DNA of 64,000 nt from contig OY723272.1 of assembly GCA_963210315.1 (NCBI GenBank), positions 682,001-746,000 of the forward strand, read 5' to 3'. The position numbers and the translations under genes are program-made. Source of the DNA: Rhynchopus euleeides. Lineage: Eukaryota; Euglenozoa; Diplonemea; Diplonemida; Diplonemidae. Below the pieces are notes generated by a model. It ran no database searches. It saw only the letters and a program-made list of their open reading frames with translations, and was not told the DNA's origin. Positions 63,934 to 64,000 of this stretch are shown here, in pieces; position 1 is the first letter of the stretch, and each line of letters opens with the position of its first letter.

Positions 63934-64000
63934 TGATTGGTGTGGCTCGTCTGGGTGGCCTGGGTGGTGATGATGGTATCTTGGGGTATCTTGGCCTGGG

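Noticed and set aside
1-64000. tRNA, rRNA or other structured RNA genes
   Set aside because: No matching A/B boxes with a cloverleaf or conserved rRNA stretches were found by eye on either strand; a covariance search would be decisive.

Overview
This window is nuclear DNA of a unicellular eukaryote. Nine GT-AG introns can be placed by phase-consistent reading, eight with a GTATG donor and all nine with a CAG acceptor. The coding sequences are GC-rich and often have very long exons. There are no ribosome binding sites, tRNA or rRNA genes. A hexose-type transporter, a DHHC palmitoyltransferase, a Siw14/Oca1-type phosphatase and a dynein-like exon would suit an alga or alveolate such as a chromerid, but the sequence alone does not fix the lineage.

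Host genes all lie on the minus strand: an EF-hand/dynein-like gene (3.7-5.3 kb), a sugar transporter (22.2-24.5 kb), a 2,211-codon TPR protein (26.1-32.7 kb), a coiled-coil/low-complexity protein (34.4-38.6 kb), a DHHC enzyme (42.5-44.2 kb) and a phosphatase-fold protein lacking its catalytic cysteine (46.3-47.0 kb). Runs of C on the coding strand tend to precede start codons, and runs of G tend to follow stop codons.

Most of the rest is mobile or repetitive. Region by region: 1-2.9 kb, a foldback element and a Harbinger-like MITE; 5.3-10.5 kb, a GC-rich repeat block between two identical 168-bp direct repeats; 11.2-13.65 kb, a 31-bp minisatellite; 14.3-17.8 kb, a CCGTTA-array element, a piggyBac-like element with TTAA duplications, and a C/G foldback; 17.9-21.5 kb, three unassigned element-like genes; 38.9-41.4 kb, a foldback with a nested hAT-like element, then another inverted-repeat element; 44.4-45.4 kb, a BED-finger ORF between TTTAATACAG arrays; 49.1-51.4 kb, an inverted-repeat element carrying two genes; 55-58 kb, a zinc-finger gene copy and a 380-bp inverted duplication; 58.4-60.9 kb, a PIF/Harbinger transposase beside a second 31-bp minisatellite; 61-64 kb, another foldback and another two-gene copy.

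The most unusual content is a repeated two-gene cassette. Gene A is a basic protein with a helical domain. Gene B has a conserved HW-PEDA-PL module and, in two copies, C-terminal C2H2 zinc fingers. Parts of the cassette occur at four loci, in the order A then B at three. Many copies are damaged (frameshifts, one in-frame TGA, truncation). One copy is enclosed by inverted repeats made of iterated 20-bp palindromes, and two others end in TTTAAA-type arrays. I recognise neither protein family. Several other elements here, apparently unrelated by sequence, also have termini built from short iterated palindromic modules.
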